Counted from the first letter of the stretch, positions 1-9,470 are shown. The stretch is 64,000 bases of DNA from Streptomyces sp. HD (GCF_028369295.1 NZ_JAQMYP010000015.1:1-64000); one strand, 5' to 3'. The notes: generated by a model not told the origin, from the letters alone. Numbers and translations are program-made.

Positions 1-63
1 GCCCCCCCCCAACTCCGGCTCACCGCAGAATTGCGGCCCCCGCCCATCGGCTTGACAACAAAG

Positions 64-90
64 AACCCCCGGGTCTCTGACCTGGGGGTT
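64..90 (-). terminator. Rho-independent terminator downstream of the tRNA-Gly fragment
   Basis: A nearly perfect hairpin pairs AACCCCC at the left with GGGGGTT at the right, continued by GGTC/GACC around a TCT loop. It sits six bases past the CCA end of the partial tRNA-Gly and reads in the same (minus) direction. It therefore looks like the original terminator of the tRNA gene and suggests that the DNA to the left is the ancestral flank. Confidence 0.7.
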
Positions 91-95
91 TCACA

Positions 96-140
96 TGGAG
101 CGGGTGACGAGAATCGAACTCGCGCTCTCAGCTTGGGAAG
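96..140 (-). tRNA. 3' part of tRNA-Gly(CCC); probable attachment (att) site
   Basis: Read on the minus strand, the sequence runs from the anticodon loop (CTTCCCAAG, anticodon CCC) through the variable region, the T arm (GTTCGATTC) and the acceptor 3' strand to an encoded CCA. The 5' half (acceptor 5' strand, D arm, start of the anticodon stem) is absent: bases after 140 do not match a tRNA. A 3' tRNA fragment of about 45 bases beginning at the anticodon loop is the usual product of tyrosine-integrase insertion into a tRNA gene, so this is best read as an attL/attR core and not a functional tRNA. Confidence 0.8.
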
Positions 141-247
141 CGACGGCGCTTGCGGAGGCGAATAGCTTCTGACCTGGGTGTATGTGCTGTGACGTGACGT
201 CCGAGGGCGCAAAATCGCACCGCTGTTGACCGTGGTTTACCGGTCTT

Positions 248-268
248 ATGGGCACGCTATGGGCACGC
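248..268. repeat. Direct repeat ATGGGCACGC x2, possible integrase arm-type sites
   Basis: Two exact 10-bp copies of ATGGGCACGC start at 248 and 259, so they are offset by one helical turn (11 bp). They lie about 110 bp from the tRNA-Gly core on the side expected to belong to the inserted element. Arm-type binding sites of tyrosine integrases are short direct repeats at such distances from the core, hence the suggestion. No integrase gene is present in the window. Confidence 0.4.
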
Positions 269-422
269 GGTCGGCTCGGAGGCGCGGGGAGCGCTTCTCA
301 CGGGCTGACGGAAAGCCGGCTTCCGGAGACGAGCCTCGGTCGGCAAGGTGCCGTTGCAGGAGCACATGGAATCACCGATGTCCCGGTCGTGCGTGGCGGG
401 TCAAGAGTGGTCGAGAGGTCCG

Positions 423-995
423 CTACTCCGGCACAGCGACTCCGTTGACCGTCTGCCCGGGCGCAGGCGCCGGGATCTTCTGCATGCCTGGCATCTGGGC
501 GGCATGCGCGTTCCAGCCCGCTCGGAACATGTCGCTCTGCAACAGCGTCACCTCATCGGCCAGCGTCTCCATCTCCTCGACGGAGACGGCAGAGGCGCGA
601 TAGCCCAGGCTCTTCTTCAGAGGGTTCATCGCCTCGACGCCGCTGCCGGATTCGGCCGGTGTGTAGAGCGCGTGCACGATGGTGTTGCGCCGGTTGCGGA
701 AGTTCTCTGCGCGGCTGAGCCAAGCCTCGATCGCCGTCACGTCCTCCGCGGGGAGGTGCCCGACCTTGAGAGCCGGCTTGCAGAACTCAATCAGCTGACT
801 GGTGTTGGCCGCGTTCGCGTACATGATCAGCGTGGGTTCGATCGTGATCGCGCCGAGCAGGTGGCGCAGGCTGAAGTCGAGTTCCCCGCCGGCAAGCGTT
901 ACGCGGCCGACCGCTTCTGGACACGTTGGGCGGGCAGGGACCACGGTCCCTGCCCGCCCGACGTCAACGCGTGGCTCGATGGAACGCCTACGCAT
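423..995 (-). pseudogene. 5'-truncated HEPN-like protein fragment
   Basis: The open frame ends at 423. Its convincing protein part begins only after about residue 25. It shows a helical region with the motif RNTIVH (R-x4-H), the signature of HEPN ribonuclease domains, preceded by a charged segment (AWLSRAENFRNRR). The first ~25 codons run through a perfect terminator hairpin (928-959) belonging to the neighbouring operon, and no start codon with a ribosome site lies between that hairpin and the conserved part. I infer that the 5' end was lost when element DNA joined the catabolic operon. The family is a guess from one motif; it could also be an intact gene of unknown type with an unseen start. 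Confidence 0.4.
928..959 (-). terminator. Terminator hairpin of the aromatic-catabolism operon
   Basis: A perfect 15-bp inverted repeat (GGGCGGGCAGGGACC and its complement) with a 2-base loop lies about 60 bp beyond the stop codon of the CoA-transferase B gene, the last gene of the minus-strand operon. There is no clear T run, which is common for Streptomyces terminators. Confidence 0.7.
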
Positions 996-1016
996 GAGCG
1001 GATGGTGCCCCAGTGT

Positions 1017-1651
<635 letters not shown>

Positions 1652-1652
<1 letters not shown>

Positions 1653-2407
1653 CAGGGTCGTACCGTCCTCTTCTCGATCTGCTTGTCGGCCGCCTGTTCA
1701 GGAGTGAGGGCCACGATCCGCTGGACGAAGACGCCCGGCAGGTGGACCTCGTCGGGGCTCAACTCACCGGGCTCGACCAGCTCTTCGACCTCGGCGACGG
1801 TGGTCCGCCCGGCCATCGCGGCGAGGGGGTTGAAGTTGGCGGCGGCGCGGCGGAAGACCAGGTTGCCGTGGCGGTCGCCGCGCCAGGCCCGTACGAGGGC
1901 GAAGTCGGTGGTGATGCCGCGCTCCAGGACGTGCGGGCGGCCGTGGAAGTCGCGGGTCTCCTTGGGAGGGGAGGCGACGGCGACCGAGCCGTCGGGGGCG
2001 TACCGCCAGGGCAGACCGCCCCGCGCCACCTGCGTTCCCACTCCCGCCGGGGTGTAGAAGGCGGGGATGCCCGCGCCGCCCGCGCGCAGCCGTTCGGCGA
2101 GGGTGCCCTGCGGCACCAACTCCACCTCCAGCTCACCGGACAGGTACTGGCGGGCGAACTCCTTGTTCTCACCGACGTAGGACCCGGTCACCCGGGCGAT
2201 ACGTCCGGCGGCCAGCAGCACGCCCAGCCCGCGCCCGTCGACGCCGCAGTTGTTCGACACGACTTCGAGGCCGGTCGCGCCCTGCTCGTGCAGGGCCCGG
2301 ATCGCGGCCTCGGGTACACCGCTGAGTCCGAAGCCGCCAACGGCCAGTGACGCACCGTCGGGAATGTCGGCGACCGCCTCGGCCGCGCTCACGCGGACCT
2401 TGTCCAT
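1652..2407 (-). CDS. 3-oxoacid CoA-transferase, subunit A
   Basis: The alpha subunit (251 residues) of the same class I CoA-transferase. The N-terminal GGFGLSGVPEAAI region is the CoA-binding glycine-rich motif of family I transferases, followed by the conserved SNNCGVDG segment near residue 53. The gene follows the SDR gene by 22 bp and overlaps subunit B by one base, so A and B should be made in equal amounts as a heteromer. The length matches PcaI/ScoA. The ATG at 2407 has only a weak AAAGG-like ribosome site. Confidence 0.9.
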
Positions 2408-2429
2408 GGGTGGGAGGGCCTTTCTGCTG

Positions 2430-3173
2430 CTACCGGTGAAGGGCGTCGGAGATCGACTTGACGCCGCCGTGCGCCGTGAGGCCGCCGTCGACCGGGATCT
2501 CGGCGCCGGTGATGAAGGACGACTCGTCGGATAGAAGGAAGACCACGAGCGGGGCGACCTCCTCGACCGTGCCGGTGCGGCCGAGTGGTGTCTCCCGGAT
2601 GTTTGCCTCGCGAAAGGCGGGCGCCGCGGAGGCGGTCATGTCCGTCTCGATGAAGCCGGGGTGGATCGTGTTCACGCGGATGCCGCGGGGCCCCAGTTCC
2701 ATGGCAGCGGTCCGCGACAGGCCGCGCAGCGCCCACTTGCTGGCCGTGTAGGCGACCGGGTAGTGGCCGGTGAGCGCCGCGGACGAGCCGACGTTCACGA
2801 TCGAGGAGCCGGGCGGCATCAGCGGCGCCAGGTGCTGGATGCCCAGCAGCGGGCCGGTGACATTGACCGCGTGGACCCGGGCCATGTCCTCGGGGCGTAC
2901 GTCGTCGATCCGGGCCCGCCAGGTGACGCCCGCGTTGTTTACCAGGCCGTGCACCTGCCCATACGCCTCACGCAGGTCGGCGGCGAGTTCCGCCCAGTCC
3001 TTCTCGCTCGTGACGTCGATACGGCGGCAGCCGGGTGACTCCGAGACGTCGGTGGCGATCACCCGGGCGCCCTCGCGGGTCAGCGCCTCGGCCTCCGCGG
3101 CGCCCTGGCCACCGGCCGCGCCCGTGACCACGACGACCCTGCCGAGGAGCCTTTTGGGATGGAGATCGGTCAC
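2430..3173 (-). CDS. SDR-family NAD(P)-dependent oxidoreductase
   Basis: A 247-residue classical short-chain dehydrogenase/reductase. It has the cofactor motif TGAAGGQG (17-24), the structural NNAG (79-82), the catalytic Ser near 131, and Tyr142/Lys146 in YTASK. Asp42 at the end of beta-2 (ATDV) suggests NAD(H) preference. The GTG start overlaps the stop of the upstream FAH-family gene by four bases (GTGA). Within this operon it probably oxidises or reduces a hydroxy/keto intermediate after ring opening; the substrate cannot be read from the sequence. Confidence 0.88.
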   Translation of the reverse strand: MTDLHPKRLLGRVVVVTGAAGGQGAAEAEALTREGARVIATDVSESPGCRRIDVTSEKDWAELAADLREAYGQVHGLVNNAGVTWRARIDDVRPEDMARVHAVNVTGPLLGIQHLAPLMPPGSSIVNVGSSAALTGHYPVAYTASKWALRGLSRTAAMELGPRGIRVNTIHPGFIETDMTASAAPAFREANIRETPLGRTGTVEEVAPLVVFLLSDESSFITGAEIPVDGGLTAHGGVKSISDALHR

Positions 3174-4141
3174 GGCCGTTGCCTCGTGCGGCGTCGGGCG
3201 ACGGGAACGGTCATGGGGTCCGGGCCGGCCACCACGGTGTTGGAGACGGAGCCGATGCCCTCGACGGTGAGGGTGACCGTGTCGCCGGGCTTCAGGGGAG
3301 GCGGGGACTGCTCACCCCGTACACCCCACAGCTCGGCGAGGCAGCCGCCGTTTCCGCAGGTCCCGGAACCGAGGATGTCGCCGGGGCGGACGACGGTGCC
3401 GCGGGAGGCGTAGGCGGTCATCTCCTCGAAGGTCCAGCTCATGTTGGACAGCAGGTCCTTGCCGACGATCTCGCCGTTCACCGAGGCGGTGAGCGCGAGC
3501 CTCAGGAAGCCGTCCGGGTCGCGGTACCTCTCCAGCTCGTCGGCGGTGACCAGGTAGGGACCCAGCGTCGTGGCGGTGTCCTTGCCCTTGCAGGGGCCGA
3601 GGCCGACCTTCATCTCGGCGGACTGCAGGTCGCGGGCCGACCAGTCGTTGAAGACGGTGTAGCCGACGATGTGGTCGCGGGCCTGCTCGGGGGTGAGGTC
3701 GCGGCCCTCCTTTCCGATCACGGCGGCGACCTCCAGCTCGAAGTCGAGCACGCTCGACCCCGGCGGCATGGGGATGTCGTCGTGCGGCCCGTACATCGCG
3801 TAGGGGTTGCCGAAGTAGAACGTCGGGGCCGCGTACCACCGCTCCGGTACCCCGGCAGCCCCGTCCACGGACCGTCGTACGCCCTCGACGTGTTCCTCGA
3901 AGGTGACGAAGTCCCGCACGGTGGGCGGCTGGAGCGGCGCCAGCAGGCGTACGTCGGAGACGTGGGGGCCGGCCGGGACGTCGAGGGTCGCGGAGCCCGC
4001 GTCGAGCAGTTCGGGCAGGCCGCCACCCTCGGCGAGCAGGCCGGTCAGTGAGCTGACGCCGGGCAGGGGGTGGAGAGTGCCGTCCTCTGAGACGACGGCC
4101 ACCTGGCATCGGTCGCGGTACTCGTACGTGGCGAAACGCAT
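3170..4141 (-). CDS. Fumarylacetoacetate hydrolase (FAH)-family protein, copy 2
   Basis: A 323-residue FAH-fold enzyme. This family hydrolyses or isomerises acylpyruvates and related beta-diketo acids made by aromatic ring cleavage. The catalytic-domain signature is clear: a FELEVAAVIG strand with metal-binding acidic residues, then the YTVFNDWSARDLQ segment, and near the C-terminus GDILGSGTCGNGG. A short N-terminal domain precedes it. The ATG has an AGGAA ribosome site. The operon contains a second, different FAH-family gene at 8487-9470, so two hydrolytic or isomerising steps are implied. Copy numbering is mine. Confidence 0.88.
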   Translation of the reverse strand: MRFATYEYRDRCQVAVVSEDGTLHPLPGVSSLTGLLAEGGGLPELLDAGSATLDVPAGPHVSDVRLLAPLQPPTVRDFVTFEEHVEGVRRSVDGAAGVPERWYAAPTFYFGNPYAMYGPHDDIPMPPGSSVLDFELEVAAVIGKEGRDLTPEQARDHIVGYTVFNDWSARDLQSAEMKVGLGPCKGKDTATTLGPYLVTADELERYRDPDGFLRLALTASVNGEIVGKDLLSNMSWTFEEMTAYASRGTVVRPGDILGSGTCGNGGCLAELWGVRGEQSPPPLKPGDTVTLTVEGIGSVSNTVVAGPDPMTVPVARRRTRQRP

Positions 4142-4255
4142 GGCAGTTTCCTGTCGGCTGTCGGCGTGAGGGGTGGCACGAAGGCCGGGGGCGCGGCAGG
4201 GGAGTCAGGGCAGTGACAGGGTCACCGCGCCCCCGGGGACTCAGGGCTTCGCCGA

Positions 4256-5194
4256 TCAGACCGGCGGGGCGACGAAGACGCCGCGGTCGACGTCGTTGAA
4301 GGACTCCTTGGTGACCAGTTCGTTCATGGGGTTGGCGGTGCCCCACTGGTCGGTGACCTCGGGCTTCGAGAAGTCGTAGACGTGCGGGTGCCAGGTGTCC
4401 TCGTCCAGCAGCTCCAACTCCGTCGTGTACTCGACCGTGTTGCCGTGCGGGTCGAGGAAGTAGGTGAAGGTGTTGTCGCCCGCCATGTGCCGGCCCGGAC
4501 CCCAGATCTTGCGGGCGCCGGAGCGGATGACACGGCCGGAGCCGCGCATGTACTCGTCGATTCCGCGCATCTCGAAGGAGATGTGGTGCAGCGAGGTGTG
4601 CGGGCCCTTGGCGATGGCCATGGAGTGGTGCTGGTTGCTGATCCGCATGAAGTGCATGACGTCGCCGATGTGCGGATGGCCGAGCGTGTCGGACAGCCGG
4701 AAGCCGAGGTGCTCCTCGTACCAGGCCTTGGTCTTGTCCAGATCCGGCGAGTTGAGGACGACGTGCGACAGCTTGACCGGGATCGACTCCTTCTCCTCGA
4801 TCTTGCGGTGCTGCCGCACCTCGACGTCGGCGGAGACCTCGATGGTGCGCCCGTCCACGTCGAAGAACCGGAAGCCGTACCCGCCCCCGGGGGTGTCCAC
4901 CGTGCCCGGCTGGGAGATCAACTGCACGCCGGCCGCGAGGAGTTGTTCGGCGAGGGTGTCCACGTCGGTCGTGTTCGCGGCGCCGTAGGAGACGAGGTCC
5001 AGACGCTTCTCGTCGGCCTTGCGCAGCCGGACGACGTACTGCTCGGGGGAGCCCTCGGCGGCCAGGAAGGAGATGCCGGAGTCCTCGGCGACCTTGGTCA
5101 GGCCCCAGACGCCGGCGTAGAAGTCGAGTTGCTTGTCGTAGTCCGGTACGGCGAGATCGACGTGGCGGAGGTGGGTGAGCAGGCGGTTACTCAT
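4256..5194 (-). CDS. Extradiol ring-cleavage dioxygenase (VOC family)
   Basis: This 312-residue two-module vicinal-oxygen-chelate protein resembles catechol 2,3-dioxygenases. The second module carries the likely iron ligands: His in the LSHVVLNSPD strand, His in LHHISFEM, and Glu in NTVEYTTELE. That is the 2-His-1-carboxylate facial triad of type I extradiol dioxygenases. The enzyme would open a catechol-like ring made by the FAD monooxygenase encoded upstream, using Fe(II) and O2. The start has a GAGGAG site that overlaps the stop of the amidohydrolase, indicating coupling. The substrate is unknown. Confidence 0.9.
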   Translation of the reverse strand: MSNRLLTHLRHVDLAVPDYDKQLDFYAGVWGLTKVAEDSGISFLAAEGSPEQYVVRLRKADEKRLDLVSYGAANTTDVDTLAEQLLAAGVQLISQPGTVDTPGGGYGFRFFDVDGRTIEVSADVEVRQHRKIEEKESIPVKLSHVVLNSPDLDKTKAWYEEHLGFRLSDTLGHPHIGDVMHFMRISNQHHSMAIAKGPHTSLHHISFEMRGIDEYMRGSGRVIRSGARKIWGPGRHMAGDNTFTYFLDPHGNTVEYTTELELLDEDTWHPHVYDFSKPEVTDQWGTANPMNELVTKESFNDVDRGVFVAPPV

Positions 5195-5203
5195 GGGGGC
5201 TCC

Positions 5204-6214
5204 TCAGTCGAGGTTGAGCAGGGCGGCGGCGTTGCCGCCCCGCACCGCGTGGAAGTCGTGGTCGGGCAGGTCCGCGGCGCGCAGCGCGCCGAGCGGGTCG
5301 TCGCTGCCCATGTCGAAGGGGAAGTCGGAGCCGAGCAGGACCCGTTCCGGGCCGACCGCTCGCAGCAGCTCCCGCAGCACCTGAGGGTCGTGGACGAGGG
5401 AGTCGAAGTACAGCTGCTTCAGATAGCTGCTCGGTTCCCGCTCACAGCCCTGGGCGTCGGGGCGGGCCCGCCAGGCGTGGTCGGAGCGGCCGATGTGGGT
5501 GGGCAGGTAGCCGCCGCCGTGCGCCGCGATCAGCCTCAGACCCGGATGACGGTCCAGAACGCCGGAGAAGATCAGGTGGGAGAGGGCGACCGCGTTCTCG
5601 GTGGGCTGGCCGACGGTGTTGGACAGGTACCACCGGTCCAGGCGCTCGTCGAGGGTGCAGCCGAACGGGTGGAGGAAGAGGAAGGCGCCCGTCTCCTCCG
5701 CATGGGACCAGAGGGGTTCGTACGCCGGGTCCGACAGTTCGTGGCCGGGCGCGTGCGAGGAGATCTCCACGCCCCTCAGCCCCTGGTCCAGGGCGTGGTC
5801 GAGCAAGCCGACCGCGAGGTCGGGATGCTGGAGCGGGACCAGGCCCAGGCCGTGAAGACGGTCGGGAGCCTTCGCACAGTGTGCGGCGGTGCCCTCGTTG
5901 GCCAGTCGGCAGACCGTCTCGGCCAGTTGGGGCTCGGCCCAGTAGTGGTAGTGGGACGGCGAGGGGCTGACCAGCTGGATGTCCACGCCCTGCGCGTCCA
6001 TGGCCGTCAGGCGCACCGCGGCGTCCGTCAGCTTCGGCACGCGCGCGCCGACCATCGGACCGTTCACTGCCAGGGCCGCCGGGCCGTTGCGGCGCGCGTC
6101 GAGGGCGCGGGCCGCGGCGAGACCGGGATGACCGGCGACGGCCTCCTCGACCTCCGGGAGCAGGAGGTGGGCGTGGACGTCGATGGTCGGCGCGGAGGAT
6201 GCGGTGGTGGTCAC
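5204..6214 (-). CDS. Amidohydrolase-family protein (ACMSD-like decarboxylase/hydratase)
   Basis: A 336-residue TIM-barrel metal-dependent hydrolase of the amidohydrolase_2 group. The N-terminus has the HxH motif (DVHAH, residues 12-16), and later metal-site residues are seen in the FLHPFG, IAAHGGG and LLGSDFPF segments. Relatives decarboxylate aromatic or muconate acids (ACMSD, gamma-resorcylate decarboxylase) or hydrate oxalomesaconate. I start it at the GTG (6212-6214) that overlaps the stop of the preceding monooxygenase as GTGA, because the HxH motif follows directly. In the operon it fits a decarboxylation or hydration step next to ring cleavage. Confidence 0.87.
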   Translation of the reverse strand: MTTTASSAPTIDVHAHLLLPEVEEAVAGHPGLAAARALDARRNGPAALAVNGPMVGARVPKLTDAAVRLTAMDAQGVDIQLVSPSPSHYHYWAEPQLAETVCRLANEGTAAHCAKAPDRLHGLGLVPLQHPDLAVGLLDHALDQGLRGVEISSHAPGHELSDPAYEPLWSHAEETGAFLFLHPFGCTLDERLDRWYLSNTVGQPTENAVALSHLIFSGVLDRHPGLRLIAAHGGGYLPTHIGRSDHAWRARPDAQGCEREPSSYLKQLYFDSLVHDPQVLRELLRAVGPERVLLGSDFPFDMGSDDPLGALRAADLPDHDFHAVRGGNAAALLNLD

Positions 6215-7374
6215 GGGCGCTCCTTGAGGAGGTTCATGGTGCGGCCGACCAGCCCGGCCATGTCGGCGTCGCGTACGCCGTCCAGCTGCCACTGGCCGAT
6301 CTGCATGGACGCCTCGACGACGGTGCGCACCCGGGGGATACGGCGGTCGTGGTAGGCCTGGAACAGTTCGTCGTCCCAGTCCCGTCCGCTGGTGAGCAGC
6401 TCGGCGAGGACGAGGGCGTCCTCCAGGGACATCGCCGCGCCCTGGGCCAGGGTGGGCGGGCAGCAGTGGGCGGCGTCGCCGATCAGCACGACGCGGCCCC
6501 GGTGCCAGGAGTCCTCGACCAGCAGGTGGTCGAACCAGGTGTAGTTGACCTTCTTCGGGTCGGTGATGTGCTCGGTGATCTCCGGCCAGACCCCGCCGTA
6601 GCTCTGCGCCAGGCGGCGCATCTCGTCGGCGTAGGTGGCCGGGTCGATCGAGGTGCGGTCGCGGCAGGCTTCGACGACGTACGCGTAGAGGGTGTTCTCG
6701 CTGGTGGGGCAGTAGCCGGCGATGTAGGCGGGGCCGCCGTAGGCGAGGTCGGTGCGCGTCACGCTCTCGGGCCGCGGGGCGGCGATGCGCCAGATGGCCA
6801 TGCCGGTCGGCTCGGGTTTGTCGGTGATGCCGATCGCGGCGCGGGTGGCTGAGTTGAGACCGTCGGCGGCGATCACCAGGTCGTATCTGCCCTCGCTGCC
6901 GTCGCTGAAGCGCACCGAGACGCCGTCGGCGTCCTGCTCCAGCGCTTCGGCGGTGGTGCCGAGACGAACGTCGGCGCCGGAGGCGCGGACCGTGTCGATG
7001 AGGATCTGCTGCAGCTGGGGGCGCTGCATGCCGAGGGTGGCGGGCAGGTCCTCCCCGCCGGTCTGGATGTCCTCGGCGACGAACAGGACGGTACCGTCGG
7101 GAGCGGTCACGCCCAGCGAGCCGAAGGCGTATCCGGAGGCTTTCACCTGTTCCCACACGCCCAGTTCGCGCAGGACCCGCAGGGCGTTGCCCTGGAGGGT
7201 GATGCCGGAGCCGGTGGTGGCGTTCCAGTCCGGCTTGGCCTCGATCAGGTCGACGGCGATGCCGGCGCGCCGCAGCAGGATGGTGACGGCGTTGCCTGAG
7301 GCGCCCCCGCCGATGACCAGGACGGTGGGTGTGCCCCCGGCCGGAGGCTGGGGGAGAGTGCGGCTGTCAGCCAT
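6211..7374 (-). CDS. FAD-dependent aromatic monooxygenase
   Basis: A 387-residue class A flavoprotein monooxygenase of the 4-hydroxybenzoate hydroxylase type. The FAD-binding Rossmann motif GGGASGNA lies at about residues 22-29, an LVIAADGLNSATR segment provides the DG motif, and GDAAHCCPP is the second FAD motif. It probably hydroxylates an aromatic acid to give a catechol or hydroquinone for the dioxygenase. The ATG follows a good GGGAGGA site. A 153-bp gap with no visible feature separates it from the cyclase gene upstream, so an internal promoter is possible. Confidence 0.9.
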   Translation of the reverse strand: MADSRTLPQPPAGGTPTVLVIGGGASGNAVTILLRRAGIAVDLIEAKPDWNATTGSGITLQGNALRVLRELGVWEQVKASGYAFGSLGVTAPDGTVLFVAEDIQTGGEDLPATLGMQRPQLQQILIDTVRASGADVRLGTTAEALEQDADGVSVRFSDGSEGRYDLVIAADGLNSATRAAIGITDKPEPTGMAIWRIAAPRPESVTRTDLAYGGPAYIAGYCPTSENTLYAYVVEACRDRTSIDPATYADEMRRLAQSYGGVWPEITEHITDPKKVNYTWFDHLLVEDSWHRGRVVLIGDAAHCCPPTLAQGAAMSLEDALVLAELLTSGRDWDDELFQAYHDRRIPRVRTVVEASMQIGQWQLDGVRDADMAGLVGRTMNLLKERP

Positions 7375-7527
7375 GTCGGGGATTCCTCCCGGGGTTGGGC
7401 CGCGCGACTTCGGGCGGCGGGGGCTGCGGCTCGCCCGCTGCGAGTGCGGGCCAGAGGTGGGGACGGGGGTGCGGGGCCGGATGTGCCGCTGCTGTCCGGG
7501 GAACGGCGCATCCGGCAGTGGTGCGGG

Positions 7528-8490
7528 TTACTTGACGGCGATCGGGCTGACCGGGGAGCCCACGGCGCCGGTGATGGGGAGGGGAGCGGCGGTGAGCCAG
7601 AACTCGTACACGCCGTCGTCGGCGCAGTCGGCGGCGAGTGCGTCGAGGTCCCACATCTCGCCGATCAGCAGGCCCATGTTGGGGATGACGACCTGGTGCA
7701 GCGGCTGGAAGGCGTCGTCGAACTCGTTCGGCCGAACCTCGAAGCCCCAGGTGTCGGTGGCGATGGCGGCGATCTCGGTGCGGTGCAGCCAGCCGGCGGT
7801 GGTGAACGACAGGCCGGGCGCGGGGCCGCCCGCGTAGTCGCCCCAGCCGTCGCGCCTTGCGCGGGCGAGGTGTCCGGTGCGGACGAGCACGATGTCGCCG
7901 CGGCCGGCGGTCACCCCGTGGGCCTCGGCGGCCCGGGTGAGGTGCTCCTCGGTGATGGCGAACCCGTCGGGCAGCTCGCCGTCCGTGCCGACGACCTGGC
8001 CGACGTCGAGGAGCACGCCGCGTCCGGCGACGTGCGGCGCCATGTGCTCGATGCCGGTGACGAGGTCGCCATCTGAGGTGACCACCTTGTCGGCGCGCCG
8101 CCCGTTCCAGGCGAATCCGTGGTCGAAGATGTGGCCGAGTCCGTCCCACTGGGTCGAGCACTGCAGCGGCATTGCGATCACGTCGTCGGCGCCGCCGATG
8201 CCGTGCGGGAAACCCTGGTTGCCCAGCGCCGCGTCGGTGCCCGTGTCGAGCATGGTGTGCACCGGGTTGGTCCGCCGGCGCCAGCCCTTCTGCGGGCCGT
8301 TCATGTCGAACCGCTGCGACAGCGAGAAGCTGACGCCGCGGCGCACGAGCGCCGCGCCCTCGCGCCGCTTGGCCTCGTCGAGGAAGTTCAGTGTGCCGAG
8401 CACGTCGTCCGCACCCCAACGCCCCCAGTTGGAGTACGCCTTGGCTGCCTCGGCTATCGCGTCCTCCGGGTCGCGGCGGTCCAGGCTCAT
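7528..8490 (-). CDS. Cyclase-family metal-dependent hydrolase (kynurenine formamidase/isatin hydrolase fold)
   Basis: A 320-residue member of the putative-cyclase family (PF04199), which includes Mn/Zn-dependent isatin hydrolase and bacterial kynurenine formamidase. The metal-site region reads TQWDGLGHIFDHG in place of the common HxGTHxDxPxH, a variant seen in the longer members of the family. The ATG overlaps the stop of the upstream FAH gene as ATGA and has a GGAGGGA ribosome site. It probably hydrolyses an amide, lactam or lactone on the substrate before ring oxidation. That placement is inferred from gene order, not shown. Confidence 0.85.
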   Translation of the reverse strand: MSLDRRDPEDAIAEAAKAYSNWGRWGADDVLGTLNFLDEAKRREGAALVRRGVSFSLSQRFDMNGPQKGWRRRTNPVHTMLDTGTDAALGNQGFPHGIGGADDVIAMPLQCSTQWDGLGHIFDHGFAWNGRRADKVVTSDGDLVTGIEHMAPHVAGRGVLLDVGQVVGTDGELPDGFAITEEHLTRAAEAHGVTAGRGDIVLVRTGHLARARRDGWGDYAGGPAPGLSFTTAGWLHRTEIAAIATDTWGFEVRPNEFDDAFQPLHQVVIPNMGLLIGEMWDLDALAADCADDGVYEFWLTAAPLPITGAVGSPVSPIAVK

Positions 8491-9470
8491 GCCGTTCCCT
8501 CCGCGACACAGCGGGTGCGCTGCACGCCCAGACCGGTGATGGAACCCTCCATGACGTCGCCGTCGCGCAGCAGGCGTCCCCAGTGGATGCCGTTGCCGGC
8601 CGGGCTGCCGGTCAACACCAGGTCACCGGGTAGGAGTTGAGCCGTCCGCGAGGCGTACGACACCAACCGGGCGACTCCGAAGAGCATGTCCTTGGTGGAC
8701 TCGTCCTGCATGGTGTCGCCGTTGAGCTTGAGCGTGACCCGCAGGTCACCGGTGTCCGCGATCGACTCGGCCGGTACGAGCCACGGGCCGAGCGGCGTGA
8801 AGCCGGGGGCGTTCTTGCTGCGCAGCCAGTCGGTGCCGATGGCCTTCATGTCCCGGCGGAACACGGTGGCGCGGTCGGTGAGGTCGTTGGCGATGGTGTA
8901 GCCGGCGACGTACTCCAGGGCCTCCTCGACCGTCACCTGGTAGGCGGGCTTGGCGATGACGGCCGCCAACTCCAGCTCCCAGTCCGGCTTTTCGGCCCAG
9001 GCGGGCAGGACCACGTCGTCGTACGGGCCGGTGATCGCGCTCGGCAGACCGATGAAGACGTACGGCAGGTCCTCGGCGGCCCGGCGGTCCATGACCGCGG
9101 CGATCTCCTCGCGGGCCTCCTCGACCGTGCGCGGGTCGTCCGGGGAGCGGTGGGCGACCTCCAGGTCGATCACGTGTTGCCGGTAGTTGGCGCCGGACTG
9201 GAAGATCTGCCGCGGCTCGATGGGGGCGTGCACCCGCAGGCTCTCCAGTGGCCGCCAGCCGTGCGCGTCCTCGTCCGCCAGGACGCGCAGTACGGGCAGG
9301 GCCTCCTTCCACCGCTCCACCACGGCGCGCACGCTGGACGGTGCCCAGGCCAGGACACTGCTCAAGTCGAGTACCCGGCCCTTGGCCAGGAGGCCGGGAA
9401 ACGACTCCCCGTCCTGAGCGGAGAACGTGCCGAGCGCGAACGGGCCGGCAGGTTGCGCGAGCGTTGCCAT
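8487..9470 (-). CDS. Fumarylacetoacetate hydrolase (FAH)-family protein, copy 1
   Basis: First gene of the minus-strand operon; 327 residues. The FAH catalytic fold is shown by IFQSGANYRQHV (the oxyanion/lysine loop region), the WELELAAVIAK strand, the YTIANDLTDR segment and the C-terminal LPGDLVLTGSPAG. It differs clearly in sequence from the second FAH-family protein of the operon. The ATG has an AGGAGGA ribosome site. Its promoter lies in the 120-bp gap shared with the divergent LysR gene, where two palindromes probably mediate LysR control. Confidence 0.88.
   Translation of the reverse strand: MATLAQPAGPFALGTFSAQDGESFPGLLAKGRVLDLSSVLAWAPSSVRAVVERWKEALPVLRVLADEDAHGWRPLESLRVHAPIEPRQIFQSGANYRQHVIDLEVAHRSPDDPRTVEEAREEIAAVMDRRAAEDLPYVFIGLPSAITGPYDDVVLPAWAEKPDWELELAAVIAKPAYQVTVEEALEYVAGYTIANDLTDRATVFRRDMKAIGTDWLRSKNAPGFTPLGPWLVPAESIADTGDLRVTLKLNGDTMQDESTKDMLFGVARLVSYASRTAQLLPGDLVLTGSPAGNGIHWGRLLRDGDVMEGSITGLGVQRTRCVAEGTA

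Noticed and set aside
96..140. Functional tRNA-Gly gene
   Set aside because: The 5' half (acceptor 5' strand and D arm) is missing, so it cannot fold into a tRNA.
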